A DNA stretch of 12,884 nucleotides from an uncultured Burkholderiales bacterium (GCA_903953985.1 CAJBLW010000350.1:1-12884); one strand, 5' to 3'; shown: positions 1 through 8,258, counted from the stretch's first letter. Translations and numbers: made by a program. Notes: a model not told the origin generated them from the sequence alone.

Positions 1-1781
1 GCATCACCTGCCGCGACTGGTTCCAGCTTTCACTCAAAGAAGGCCTGACCGTCTTCCGCGACCAGGAATTCAGCCAGGACATGGCAGACAATAAAAGCGC
101 CCGCGCCGTCAAGCGCATCGAAGACATTCGGGTGCTGCGCACTGTGCAATTTGCCGAAGACGCCGGCCCCATGGCCCATCCGGTGCGCCCGGACAGCTAT
201 GTCGAAATCAACAATTTCTACACTGTCACCATCTACGAAAAAGGCTCAGAAGTCGTTCGCATGATGCAGACCCTGGTGGCCACGCCCGCTGACAGCCAAG
301 GCCGCGGCGGCTTTGCCAAAGGCATGAAGCTCTACTTTGAGCGCCACGATGGTCAAGCCGTGACCTGTGACGACTTTGCCCAAGCCATTGCTGACGCCAA
401 CCCCAACTCAGCCTTGGCGCACCACCTGGTCACCTTCAAACATTGGTACGGCCAAGCTGGCACGCCCCGCCTGCAGGTGACAGGGCGCTACAACGCCGCC
501 GAGCGCAGCTACACGGTGAACTTAAGCCAAAGCTGCCCGGCAACTCCTGATCAGGAACACAAATTGCCCTTCGTGATACCCGTCACACTGGGCCTGCTCA
601 GCCGCGACGGCCAAGCCCTGCCCCTGCAACTGGCTGGCTCTGCCGACAACGCAATGCAGCACACCCTGGTGCTGACCGAAGACAGTGCCAGCCACACCTT
701 TGTCAACATCGACAGCGATCCAGTGCCCTCGTTGCTGCGGGGCTTCAGTGCCCCTGTGGTGTTGGAAGACGGATTGTCTTCAGACGACCTGCTGATCTTG
801 CTGGCCCACGACAGCGACCCGTTCAACCAATGGGAAGCTGGCCAGCGCCTGATGCTGCAAAGCGCGCTCGACGCCATCCAACAAAACAAAGACTTAGCTG
901 CTGTCCCTGTCATGTCCGAGGCCCTGGTGGTGGCCCTGCGCAACGTGCTGCGCCACCCGCAACTGGACGCCGCATTCAAGGACCTTGCGCTCACATTGCC
1001 CTCAGAAAATTACATCGCTGACCAGCTGGATGTGGTGGACCCGCAGCGCGTGCACGCGCTGCGCGAAACCATGCGCCTGCAGCTGGCCACCGCCTTGCAA
1101 GCTGACTGGCAATGGGCCTGGGATGCCCACAAGCACAACGGTGCCTATTCGCCCGATGCCCAGTCTAGTGGCCGCCGCGCCCTCGCGGGCCTGGCCATGA
1201 CCATGCTCTGCATTGCCGCTGTGCAAAACAGCGATGCCGTGACCCCCGGCCGTGTTTACCAGCAGTTCAAAGACGCCAGCAACATGACCGACCGCTTCAA
1301 CGCCTTGTCGGCACTGGTGGTGAGCGGGCACGCGTTGGCGCAAGACGCTTTGGCCTTGTTCCACACAATGTTCCAGCACGAGGCCTTGGTCATCGATAAA
1401 TGGTTTGCCCTTCAAGCCGGTGCACCCGACCGCGCAGGCGACGTGTTGCCGCGTGTGCGTCAGCTGATGCAACACCCCGACTTCAGCCTGCGCAACCCCA
1501 ACCGCGCGCGCAGCCTGATCTTCAGCTACTGCAGTGCCAACCCGGCAGGTTTCCACCGCACCGATGCGGCAGGCTATGTGTACTGGAGCGAGCAGGTGCT
1601 GGCGCTCGACGCCATCAACCCGCAAGTGGCCGCTCGCCTGGCCCGCGCCATGGACCGCTGGAGCCGGCTGACCGAGCCCTACCGCGGCGCGGCCAAAGTC
1701 GCCATCGAGCGCGTGGCCGCCAAAGCAGACCTGTCGAACGACGTGCGCGAAGTGATCAGCCGGGCACTGACCGCCGCTTGA
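1..1781 (+). CDS. pepN: Aminopeptidase N (M1 family), C-terminal 592 residues, 5' end outside window
   Basis: Zinc aminopeptidase of family M1 that removes N-terminal residues from peptides in the cytoplasm. The frame is open from base 3, so the Met at base 81 is internal and not the start. The HEXXH zinc motif lies upstream of the window, but the sequence following it is visible (ITCRDWFQLSLKEGLTVF). Its Glu (codon 39-41) is the third zinc ligand in the HEXXH-X18-E arrangement. The catalytic Tyr is in NFYTVTIYEKG (Tyr codon 234-236). The rest is the PepN beta domain and the alpha-helical C-terminal domain, ending in VISRALTAA as in family members. E. coli PepN is about 870 residues, so roughly 300 are missing here because of the window edge. 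No frameshift is seen. fbp follows after 34 bases without a terminator, so the two are probably cotranscribed. Confidence 0.97.
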   Translation, partial: ITCRDWFQLSLKEGLTVFRDQEFSQDMADNKSARAVKRIEDIRVLRTVQFAEDAGPMAHPVRPDSYVEINNFYTVTIYEKGSEVVRMMQTLVATPADSQGRGGFAKGMKLYFERHDGQAVTCDDFAQAIADANPNSALAHHLVTFKHWYGQAGTPRLQVTGRYNAAERSYTVNLSQSCPATPDQEHKLPFVIPVTLGLLSRDGQALPLQLAGSADNAMQHTLVLTEDSASHTFVNIDSDPVPSLLRGFSAPVVLEDGLSSDDLLILLAHDSDPFNQWEAGQRLMLQSALDAIQQNKDLAAVPVMSEALVVALRNVLRHPQLDAAFKDLALTLPSENYIADQLDVVDPQRVHALRETMRLQLATALQADWQWAWDAHKHNGAYSPDAQSSGRRALAGLAMTMLCIAAVQNSDAVTPGRVYQQFKDASNMTDRFNALSALVVSGHALAQDALALFHTMFQHEALVIDKWFALQAGAPDRAGDVLPRVRQLMQHPDFSLRNPNRARSLIFSYCSANPAGFHRTDAAGYVYWSEQVLALDAINPQVAARLARAMDRWSRLTEPYRGAAKVAIERVAAKADLSNDVREVISRALTAA

Positions 1782-1815
1782 GCTGACGCCGACTGAACCG
1801 ATTCAAGGAACACCC

Positions 1816-2820
1816 ATGAGCAAAATTTCCCTCTCCCGCTACCTGGTAGAGCAGCAACGCGACAAAGGACACATCCCAGCCGACTTGCGCTTGCTGCTCG
1901 AAGTGGTGGCCCGCGCCTGCAAAAGCATCAGCCACGCCGTCAACAAAGGCGCTTTGGGCGGCGTGCTGGGCAGCGCCGACAGCGAAAACGTGCAAGGCGA
2001 GGTGCAAAAGAAGCTCGACATCATCGCCAACGAAGTTTTGCTCGAAGCCAACGAGTGGGGCGGTCACCTTGCAGCCATGGCTTCCGAAGAAATGGACAGC
2101 ATCTACCTGGTGCCCAACCGATACCCGCAGGGCGAATACCTCTTGCTGTTCGATCCACTCGATGGTTCGTCCAACATCGACGTCAACGTCAGCATCGGCA
2201 CCATCTTCAGCGTGCTCAAAAAAGCCGAAGGTAGCCAGGGCGTGACCGAGCAGGACTTTTTGCAGCCCGGCAAGAACCAGGTGGCCGCAGGTTACTGTGT
2301 GTATGGCCCGCAAACCACCCTGGTGCTCACCGTAGGCGATGGCGTGGCCATGTTCACCCTGGACCGCGAGCAAGGCTCTTTCGTGCTGACACAAGAACAC
2401 GTGCAAGTGCCCGCCGACACCCAAGAGTTCGCCATCAACATGAGCAACATGCGCCACTGGGACGAACCCGTGCGCCGCTACATCGATGAATGCCTGCAAG
2501 GCAAGGAAGGCCCGCGCGGAAAGGACTTCAACATGCGTTGGATTGCCAGCATGGTGGCCGACGTGCATCGCATCCTGACCCGTGGCGGCGTGTTCATGTA
2601 CCCCTGGGACAAGCGCGAGCCCCACAAACCCGGCAAGTTGCGACTGATGTACGAAGCCAATCCGATGAGCTGGCTGATTGAGCAAGCGGGCGGTGCAGCC
2701 ACCAACGGAACAGAGCGCATTTTGGACCTACAGCCGAGTCAACTGCATCAACGCGTGAGCGTCGTTCTGGGCTCCAAAAAAGAAGTCGAGCGCGTGACCC
2801 AATACCACGCCAAAGCATAA
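1816..2820 (+). CDS. fbp: Fructose-1,6-bisphosphatase class I
   Basis: Hydrolyses fructose-1,6-bisphosphate to fructose-6-phosphate, the committed step of gluconeogenesis, and serves the Calvin cycle where that is present. The protein has 334 residues, the normal length. Metal- and substrate-binding motifs are present in order: ENVQGEVQKKLD (residues 57-68), ASEEMD (89-94), DPLDGSSNIDVNVSIGTIFS (113-132) and the FBPase signature GKLRLMYEANPMSWL (273-287, with metal-binding Glu280). The ATG at 1816 is preceded by AAGGA (1805-1809) at good spacing, which fixes the start. It lies 34 bases after pepN and ends before a perfect terminator hairpin. No Calvin-cycle gene is in the window, so a gluconeogenic role is the simplest reading. 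Confidence 0.98.
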   Translation: MSKISLSRYLVEQQRDKGHIPADLRLLLEVVARACKSISHAVNKGALGGVLGSADSENVQGEVQKKLDIIANEVLLEANEWGGHLAAMASEEMDSIYLVPNRYPQGEYLLLFDPLDGSSNIDVNVSIGTIFSVLKKAEGSQGVTEQDFLQPGKNQVAAGYCVYGPQTTLVLTVGDGVAMFTLDREQGSFVLTQEHVQVPADTQEFAINMSNMRHWDEPVRRYIDECLQGKEGPRGKDFNMRWIASMVADVHRILTRGGVFMYPWDKREPHKPGKLRLMYEANPMSWLIEQAGGAATNGTERILDLQPSQLHQRVSVVLGSKKEVERVTQYHAKA

Positions 2821-2860
2821 GATCCGGCCCCTGCAGCTTTGCTGCTGCAAGTCACCCACA

Positions 2861-2896
2861 AAAAGGCCCCTGACACTCGCGTGTCAGGGGCCTTTT
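2861..2896. terminator. Bidirectional intrinsic terminator between fbp and the NYN gene
   Basis: AAAAGGCCCCTGACAC (2861-2876), loop TCGC, then the exact reverse complement ending in TTTT (2881-2896). This is a 16-bp perfect stem with a tetraloop, A-tract on one side and T-tract on the other. It can stop transcripts of fbp (plus) and of the convergent NYN gene (minus). A weaker inverted repeat, TGCAGC/GCTGCA (2832-2837 and 2844-2849), lies between the fbp stop and this hairpin. Confidence 0.93.
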
Positions 2897-2934
2897 GAAT
2901 CTCAAGACCGCAAGCCATTGGCCTGCGTGGTGAT

Positions 2935-3834
2935 TCATTGCTCGGTGTCTGGCGGAAAGCCATCGCCAGCGGGCGAAGGCGCTGCAACTGCAGGCTCCGA
3001 GACCACCGCGCGCAAGGTTTCGCGCAACATTTTCTTCTCGGGCAGGCTCAAGGCCCGTGCCAGTCGCTGGCGCATGCGCAACAAGAGTTGGCGATCCACT
3101 TCTTGGGGAACACCCCGGCTGATCTGCAGCGCATCCCGCAGGTCTTCACGCAGGTCCTCGGGCTCGTCGGCCCACCAGGCAGTGATGACCTCGTGCATCG
3201 ATTTGCGCAGCTCTTCCACATCTTCCGCGGCAAGGCCCATGCCGGTGGGCAGCTTGCCTTGCAGCATGTCCGCCAAGGCTTGCGAGTTGACCATCACACG
3301 GCGATCAGCCTGGGCCAGCAAACGGGCCCAGCCCGGGTCGGTGCGCACCATTTGTGGCATGTTGCGAGCCGATTCGTCGGCCAACAGGTGCACACTCAGG
3401 CCGCTGAGTTGGGCCTCGTCGATGGTGGCCAAAAAGCGCTCATCGTCACTGGCCACCAGCACATGTTCACAAGCGTGGTGATCGGCCAGTTGCTTGAGGT
3501 CGTGGCCCAGCGAGCGCAACAAAGACGCACCACCATCGGCATCGTGGGCCTGCACCAGGCGCACGATCTGATCGTCGATGACGAGGCCATCCGATCGGTC
3601 GCTGTACCAGTAGATGCGACGCAGATCCACATCCAGCGCAGCCTGTGACAAGGCCTGGGACAGCAAGCTGATCAAGCCCTGGCGGTTGACCGATTCGCCG
3701 GTGGCGCCCATCGCGCCTTGCTGGGCCAGCCAGATCAAGAATCGGCCGTCGATCAATGCCATGCAGGTGCCCCCACGGTGTTCGCCAAAGCGGCGTTCAG
3801 AACGGGCGTCGGGTGAGAAATAATCGCGTTTCAT
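2935..3834 (-). CDS. NYN-domain (PIN-like, DUF88-type) protein, putative ribonuclease
   Basis: A 299-residue protein with the NYN pattern: a beta strand ending in a conserved Asp (MALIDGRFLIWL, Asp29), a central segment LRRIYWYSDR (71-80), then VLVASDDERFLATI (125-138) with two adjacent Asp, and GLSVHLLADE (145-154). NYN domains have the PIN-like nuclease fold, and the acidic residues bind the metal. RNA cleavage is therefore likely but unproven, and the target is unknown. The C-terminal 100 residues are helical and charged (EDLREDLRDALQ), with a Pro/Ala-rich end and no motif I recognise. Two in-frame starts exist. ATG at 3834 (MKRDYFSPDAR) is preferred because it has a weak AGG upstream and begins the family-like sequence; ATG at 3852 would add six residues. 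The gene is transcribed alone, divergent from the Nudix gene and convergent with fbp. Confidence 0.85.
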   Translation of the reverse strand: MKRDYFSPDARSERRFGEHRGGTCMALIDGRFLIWLAQQGAMGATGESVNRQGLISLLSQALSQAALDVDLRRIYWYSDRSDGLVIDDQIVRLVQAHDADGGASLLRSLGHDLKQLADHHACEHVLVASDDERFLATIDEAQLSGLSVHLLADESARNMPQMVRTDPGWARLLAQADRRVMVNSQALADMLQGKLPTGMGLAAEDVEELRKSMHEVITAWWADEPEDLREDLRDALQISRGVPQEVDRQLLLRMRQRLARALSLPEKKMLRETLRAVVSEPAVAAPSPAGDGFPPDTEQ

Positions 3835-3970
3835 GAAATGACCTGTATCCATATGTGTAAAACCAGTAACGTTGCTAAATAAGGCAACACACCCATTTTA
3901 CGGCCAGGCCTCTTTGCGCTTGGGCCATGACCGCCGCCGATGCCGCGCCAGCGTGTATGCCCTTGTCGGT

Positions 3971-3976
3971 TATAAA
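3971..3976 (+). promoter_or_regulatory. Possible -10 element (TATAAA) for the Nudix gene
   Basis: TATAAA lies eight bases before the GTG start. No good -35 is seen at 16-18 bases upstream. If used, the mRNA would have almost no leader. The 3853-3984 intergenic region also holds a small inverted repeat, GTTGC (3871-3875) with GCAAC (3884-3888), and must contain the promoter of the divergent NYN gene, for which I could not single out a convincing element. Confidence 0.35.
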
Positions 3977-3984
3977 CACCAACT

Positions 3985-4710
3985 GTGCCCAAAAATCCAC
4001 TCTTTGATCCGCGACAAGTCCCGGTTTGGCAAATCGATCACGACATGCCCGCTGTGCCGACTGCTTTTTTGCAACCCGAAGCCCTGAAGGCTCGGTTTGA
4101 GCAGCCGCCTGTGTGGCAGCCAGAAGTGGTGCGCGAAAGCTTCACCTCTGAGCGGCCCCCTGCCCAAGCGGCGGTTCTGGTGCCCATTGTGATGCGAGGG
4201 CCCCATACTTCGTCACCCACGGTGCTGCTGACGCGCCGCGCCGCGCACATGAAGACCCATTCGGGTCAAATTGCCTTTCCCGGTGGCAAGGTTGACCCCG
4301 AGGACGCCAACATGCAGGCCACCGCTTTGCGCGAGGCCGAAGAGGAAGTGGGCTTGTCGGCCCGCCACGTTGAGGTCATTGGCGAGTTGCCCGTTTACAT
4401 CACAGGCACTTCGTTCTGGGTGACCCCGGTGATAGGCCTGGTCTCGCCCGATTTCGAGCTGCGTCTCAATGCCGACGAGGTCGCCGATGTGTTTGAGGTA
4501 CCTTTGTCTTTTTTGATGAACCCGGCCAACCACCGGCGACATGCCTTTGAGTGGCAAGGGTCTCAGCGACATTGGTTTTCCATGCCGTACGAGGAGCGCC
4601 GAACCGCCCCCAATGGCGAAGTCCAGGCGGTGGAACATTTCATCTGGGGTGCCACGGCAGGGATGCTGCGCAATTTCTACCGCTTCCTGGCTGCCAACCC
4701 GTCAACATGA
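3985..4710 (+). CDS. Nudix hydrolase, CoA pyrophosphatase (NudL/NUDT7-like)
   Basis: Predicted to hydrolyse coenzyme A and its derivatives to 3',5'-ADP (or analogue) plus phosphopantetheine. The protein has 241 residues. It carries the extra motif of CoA-type Nudix enzymes in front of the Nudix box: LLTRRAAHMK (81-90) followed by HSGQIAFPGG (92-101). The Nudix helix is ATALREAEEEVGL (112-124), with metal-binding Glu in REAEEE. The start is GTG at 3985, which gives the family-like beginning MPKNPLFDPRQVPV. An ATG at codon 21 (4045) would cut this off. No Shine-Dalgarno site is visible, but TATAAA stands eight bases before the GTG. The CobD-like gene begins seven bases after the stop, so the two probably form an operon. 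The exact substrate rests on the family motif only. Confidence 0.92.
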   Translation: MPKNPLFDPRQVPVWQIDHDMPAVPTAFLQPEALKARFEQPPVWQPEVVRESFTSERPPAQAAVLVPIVMRGPHTSSPTVLLTRRAAHMKTHSGQIAFPGGKVDPEDANMQATALREAEEEVGLSARHVEVIGELPVYITGTSFWVTPVIGLVSPDFELRLNADEVADVFEVPLSFLMNPANHRRHAFEWQGSQRHWFSMPYEERRTAPNGEVQAVEHFIWGATAGMLRNFYRFLAANPST

Positions 4711-4717
4711 GAATGCC

Positions 4718-5683
4718 ATGAGTTTTTTTGCCATCTTGCTGGCCCTTGTGCTGGAGCAAGCCCGCCCCCTCAAGGCCGACAATCAGGTCTTTACCGCTGT
4801 CGAACACTGGGCAGCGTGGGTGGTGCGCACCTTCGACGCAGGCACCCGTCCACAGGCTTGGGTGACGTGGGGTATCACCATTTTGTCCCCAGCCTTGCTG
4901 GCCGTGCTCTTGCATTGGTTGCTCGATTGGACACTGGGCTGGTGGGTGGCTGTACTGTGGAATGTGGCCCTGCTGTATGTGACGCTGGGTTTCAGACAAT
5001 TCAGCCACCACTTCACCGGCATCCGCGAAGCCCTGGAAAACGGCGACGAAGACAAAGCCCGCGAGTTGCTGGCGCAATGGCAACAGGTACAGGTGGGGCA
5101 AATTCCGCGCAGCGAAATCGTTCGGCACGTGATCGAGTACTCGGTGATCGCCGCGCACCGCCATGTGTTCGGGGTGTTTTTTTGGTACGCCGCCCTGTCC
5201 ATCATCGGCCTAGGGCCAGTGGGCGCGGTGATTTACCGACTGACCGAATTCACCCAGCGCCGCTGGCAAGTACCTTCTGCCGATGGCTCTTTGCCCAGCG
5301 AGGTGTTGCGTTCCGTCTCGACAAGGGCATGGCAGGCCGTGGATTGGCTGCCCTCGCACATGACGGCTTTGGGCTTTGCCATTGTGGGCAGCTTTGAAGA
5401 CGCGATGGACGGCTGGCGGCAACACGCGCAGAATTTTCCTCAAGACAACGATGGGGTGATCCTGGCGGCCACAGCAGGGGCCATCAACATCCGGTTGGGT
5501 GGCGCTGCTTTGCAACCCGTGGCCGAGGGCATGGCAACGCCCGACAACCAAGACAGCAGCAGTACGCCCGGGCGCATCGCCAGCGTGGCGCACTTTGCCC
5601 AAGTGGTGGGCCTGGTCTGGCGCACCGTCATCATGTGGCTGGTGCTGGTGGCCTTGCTGACCATGGCCAATTTGGTGGGCTGA
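4718..5683 (+). CDS. CobD/CbiB/AmpE-like integral membrane protein
   Basis: A 321-residue membrane protein of the CobD/CbiB-like family found in Burkholderiales. It starts at the ATG at 4718 (MSFFAILLALVLEQARPL); the frame is open further upstream, but that part overlaps the Nudix gene and is not family-like. Hydrophobic stretches lie at about residues 1-13, 53-68, 74-91, 151-173 and 296-318. Family-like segments are LYVTLGFRQFSHHF (86-99), EIVRHVIEYSVIAAHRHVFG (133-152) and NDGVILAATAGAINIRLGG (244-262), the last resembling the Gly-rich segment of CbiB. True CbiB makes adenosylcobinamide, and AmpE is an inner-membrane protein linked to beta-lactamase induction. No cobalamin genes are nearby, so I would not assign B12 synthesis. 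Its real role is unknown. The stop lies 14 bases from the stop of convergent rsgA, with no clear terminator between. Confidence 0.82.
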   Translation: MSFFAILLALVLEQARPLKADNQVFTAVEHWAAWVVRTFDAGTRPQAWVTWGITILSPALLAVLLHWLLDWTLGWWVAVLWNVALLYVTLGFRQFSHHFTGIREALENGDEDKARELLAQWQQVQVGQIPRSEIVRHVIEYSVIAAHRHVFGVFFWYAALSIIGLGPVGAVIYRLTEFTQRRWQVPSADGSLPSEVLRSVSTRAWQAVDWLPSHMTALGFAIVGSFEDAMDGWRQHAQNFPQDNDGVILAATAGAINIRLGGAALQPVAEGMATPDNQDSSSTPGRIASVAHFAQVVGLVWRTVIMWLVLVALLTMANLVG

Positions 5684-5697
5684 AGACGCCCTGCCCC

Positions 5698-6678
5698 TCA
5701 CCAGCGCTGCTGACCCAATTCTTCGAACAGTTGCGCGTAAATTCGGTGACGGCGCACGCTGATGCTGCCGGGGTGCTCAGCGGTTTCGACTTGCGCCAGC
5801 ACGGCGCAACCAGGCTCGTGTAAGTGCGTGCAGTTGTAGAACTTGCAGCCCCCCAAATGCTTTCGCAAATCGGGCATGCAGTCTGCAAGTCTCGTGGGTT
5901 CAATGTGGTGCAAGCCAAACTCCTGAAAGCCAGGTGAATCGATCAAGGCCGTCCGAGCAGCGCCATCTTCAGCAGACCCATCCAGCGCGGGCACCCAGTA
6001 CCAACGCGTGCTGGTCGTGGTGTGCTTGCCCGAATTGAGGGCCAGCGAAATTTCGCCCGTCTCGACCAGCGCATCGGGCACCAAGCGGTTGATCAGCGTG
6101 CTTTTGCCACTGCCCGACGGCCCCAGCACCAAGGTGGTCAGTCCTTGCAAATGCGAGCACAAAGCGGTCACGCCGTCGTCGGTCACCGGGCTGCGCGGGC
6201 TCAGGCTGATGGGCATGACGCTGTAGCCCATGGCGCGGTAAGGCGCAAGGCGCTCCCAAGCCTGGGCAAAGGGCTGCGACAAGTCACTTTTGTTGAGCGC
6301 GATGATGGGCTTGATACGCTCGGCTTCGGCCGCCACCAAGGCGCGTGAAAGTTGACTCTCCGAATACTCAGGATCAGCAGCGATCAGGATCAGCACACGG
6401 TCTAGGTTAGAAGCAAAGGATTTGGTGCGAATTTCGTCCTGGCGGTAAAACAGGTTGCGCCGGTCTTGCAGTTTTTCGATGCTGCCCTCGTCACCCGCGA
6501 TTTGCCACAGCACCTGGTCGCCCACGACCACCTGGTTTTTCTTGCCCCGAGGATGGCAAATCAGGCGACGGCCTTCAGGCGTTTCCACCAAACAATGGCG
6601 GCCATAGGTGGCCACCACCAAACCCGGCTCCAGATCTTTGGCTTGTGACAAGACTGGGCGCGCTTTGGGTTTATTCAT
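5698..6678 (-). CDS. rsgA: Ribosome small subunit-dependent GTPase A
   Basis: A circularly permuted GTPase that checks late 30S subunit assembly and releases on GTP hydrolysis. The protein has 326 residues. An N-terminal OB-fold (about 18-72) is followed by the permuted G-motif order: NKSD (G4, 129-132), GPSGSGKST (G1/P-loop, 186-194) and DSPG (G3, 247-250). A C-terminal zinc site C-x4-C-x-H-x5-C is formed by Cys278, Cys283, His285 and Cys291 (GGCKFYNCTHLHEPGC). All key residues are present. The start ATG at 6678 is six bases after the stop of the PCD gene, so translation is probably coupled. It is the last gene of the M48 protease-PCD-rsgA operon. Confidence 0.97.
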   Translation of the reverse strand: MNKPKARPVLSQAKDLEPGLVVATYGRHCLVETPEGRRLICHPRGKKNQVVVGDQVLWQIAGDEGSIEKLQDRRNLFYRQDEIRTKSFASNLDRVLILIAADPEYSESQLSRALVAAEAERIKPIIALNKSDLSQPFAQAWERLAPYRAMGYSVMPISLSPRSPVTDDGVTALCSHLQGLTTLVLGPSGSGKSTLINRLVPDALVETGEISLALNSGKHTTTSTRWYWVPALDGSAEDGAARTALIDSPGFQEFGLHHIEPTRLADCMPDLRKHLGGCKFYNCTHLHEPGCAVLAQVETAEHPGSISVRRHRIYAQLFEELGQQRW

Positions 6679-6684
6679 GCCGCA

Positions 6685-6996
6685 TCATGCCGGTAACAAA
6701 GCATCGGTCTGGGTCGCGGCTTCAAAGTCGAGTCGGCTCAGGCCCCGCACATCGTGCGTGTTCCAGCGCACCACACAACGTTTGTAGGTCAGCACCAGCT
6801 CCGGGTGGTGGTTGAGCTTTTCAGACAACCAGCCCAAGCTGTTGACGAACAGCAAAGCGTGTGTATGTTGGACAAAATCAAAGGTCTTTTTGATGGCGAT
6901 GTCTTCACCATCGCCCGACAATACCCAACCAGAAATTTGGCCGAGCGCCATGATCACCTCGGTGGGTTTGAGGGCACGAACTTCCAAGGCACTCAT
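6685..6996 (-). CDS. Pterin-4a-carbinolamine dehydratase (PCD/DCoH)
   Basis: Dehydrates 4a-hydroxytetrahydropterin, the by-product of pterin-dependent aromatic amino acid hydroxylases, so that the cofactor can be recycled. The protein has 103 residues, the normal size. Active-site features are visible: LNHHPELVLTYKRCVVRWNT (61-80) with the His-His-Pro triplet, then His81 and GLSRLD (85-90). The start ATG overlaps the stop of the M48 protease gene (ATGA, 6993-6996), and GAGGA lies ten bases upstream (7007-7011) inside the protease gene, so translation is coupled. No phenylalanine hydroxylase is in the window. The gene symbol phhB is often used but is avoided here because the partner enzyme is not seen. 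Confidence 0.94.
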   Translation of the reverse strand: MSALEVRALKPTEVIMALGQISGWVLSGDGEDIAIKKTFDFVQHTHALLFVNSLGWLSEKLNHHPELVLTYKRCVVRWNTHDVRGLSRLDFEAATQTDALLPA

Positions 6997-8252
6997 GCGG
7001 ATTTCATCCTCAGCAAACGCTCACTGGCCGGGGGGTGCGAGTAATAAAATTTCACATACCAAGGGTCAGGGGTGAGGGTTGAGGCATTGTCTTGGTACAG
7101 CTTGAGCAGGGCCGAAGACAAGTCCTTGCCCGGGGTTTGCGACACCGCATAGGCATCGGCCTCGAACTCTTGCTGGCGCGAGCGCCACGAAGACACGGGC
7201 GCAAAGAACAAGGTGAACACGGGTGTGACCAGCATGAACAAAACCAGCGCCAGCGCATCGTTGCTGCCCGACAAATTGGGCATCACGCCCAGGCCCGTGT
7301 AAAACCAGACCTGCTGCGCTAACCAGCCCAACAAAGCCAGGCCGACCAAAGTCATGGCAAAACTGGTGACCATCATCTTGACGATGTGTTTGTGCTTGAA
7401 GTGGCCCAGCTCATGGGCCAGCACCGCTTCCATCTCGGCCGGGCTCAGTTGCTTAAGCAAGGTGTCAAAAAACACCACGCGCTTGCTGGCCCCAAAGCCT
7501 GTGAAAAATGCATTGGAGTGCGCTGAGCGGCGGCTGCCGTCCATTACAAAAAAACCTTTGGCGGTGAAACCTGCGCGCTGCATCAGCCCCTGCACACGGG
7601 TCTTGAGCGACTCGTCTTCCAGGGGCGTGAATTTATTGAACAACGGCATGATCAAGTTGGGTGCAATTGCCATCAAAAACAGCTGCCAGCCCACCAATAC
7701 GCCCCAGGCCCACAACCACCACCACGCGCCCCCGGCTTGCATGAGCCACAACACCACCCAAAGCAGTGGCAGGCCCAGCAGCAGCCCCAGCACCAGCCCT
7801 TTGGCCATGTCTCCCAGCCACAATGCAGGCGTGATCTTGTTGAAGCCAAAGCGCTGCTCCACGCCAAAGGTTTGCATGAGCGACAAAGGCAACCCGATCA
7901 GAGAGCCGACCAGCATGAAGCCCAGCACCAACGCGATTTGCTGCGCCATACCTGGACCCATCCAACCCAGCAGAGCCTGGTTGAGCGCATCGAGCCCGCC
8001 CAGCAGCGTCCATCCCAGCAACATGGCCGCATCAAGCGCGATGTCGATTTGCGACAAGCGGGCTTTGGCGAGGGTGTAATCGGCCGCTTTTTGGTGATCG
8101 GCCAAGGACACAGTGTCTGCATAAGACACAGGCACGGCTTGCCGGTGGCGGGCCACATGCCGCACTTGGCGCGCATTGAGCCAAAATTTGAGCGTGACGT
8201 GCGCCAACAAGGCCGCCACGAGGCTCAGAGTCAAAGTCAGGGATGGATTCAT
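6993..8252 (-). CDS. M48 family membrane metallopeptidase, Ste24/CAAX-protease-like
   Basis: Zinc endopeptidase embedded in the inner membrane, of the Ste24 type. Bacterial members are thought to act in membrane protein quality control, since CAAX prenylation is absent. The protein has 419 residues from the ATG at 8252 (MNPSLTLTLSLVAALLAHV). An upstream in-frame ATG at 8291 would add a non-hydrophobic, non-family segment and is rejected. Hydrophobic segments lie at about 5-22, 73-98, 104-125, 150-172, 176-198, 295-315 and 332-352. The zinc motif is HELGH (280-284), with the third ligand in EFEAD (362-366). The conserved MDGSRRSAHSNAFFTGFG (237-254) precedes it. It is the first gene of an operon with PCD and rsgA and is divergent from orn. 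No Shine-Dalgarno site is visible; TACAAT stands six bases before the ATG. Confidence 0.93.
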   Translation of the reverse strand: MNPSLTLTLSLVAALLAHVTLKFWLNARQVRHVARHRQAVPVSYADTVSLADHQKAADYTLAKARLSQIDIALDAAMLLGWTLLGGLDALNQALLGWMGPGMAQQIALVLGFMLVGSLIGLPLSLMQTFGVEQRFGFNKITPALWLGDMAKGLVLGLLLGLPLLWVVLWLMQAGGAWWWLWAWGVLVGWQLFLMAIAPNLIMPLFNKFTPLEDESLKTRVQGLMQRAGFTAKGFFVMDGSRRSAHSNAFFTGFGASKRVVFFDTLLKQLSPAEMEAVLAHELGHFKHKHIVKMMVTSFAMTLVGLALLGWLAQQVWFYTGLGVMPNLSGSNDALALVLFMLVTPVFTLFFAPVSSWRSRQQEFEADAYAVSQTPGKDLSSALLKLYQDNASTLTPDPWYVKFYYSHPPASERLLRMKSA

Positions 8253-8258
8253 GTCGCC

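Noticed and set aside
1756..2685. A 309-codon open frame antisense to fbp
   Set aside because: Same cause: the sense frame is a complete class I FBPase, and the antisense product is His/Val/Ala-rich and unlike a real protein.
3985..4710. Possible frameshift or broken Nudix box, because the spacing G-x5-E-x7-REUXEEXGU is not exact
   Set aside because: CoA-type Nudix enzymes have this variant spacing, and the reading frame is continuous with normal sequence on both sides.
5684..5697. A terminator between the convergent CobD-like gene and rsgA
   Set aside because: The gap is only 14 bases and shows no stem followed by a T-run. CAGCGCTG just inside rsgA is a palindrome without a loop.
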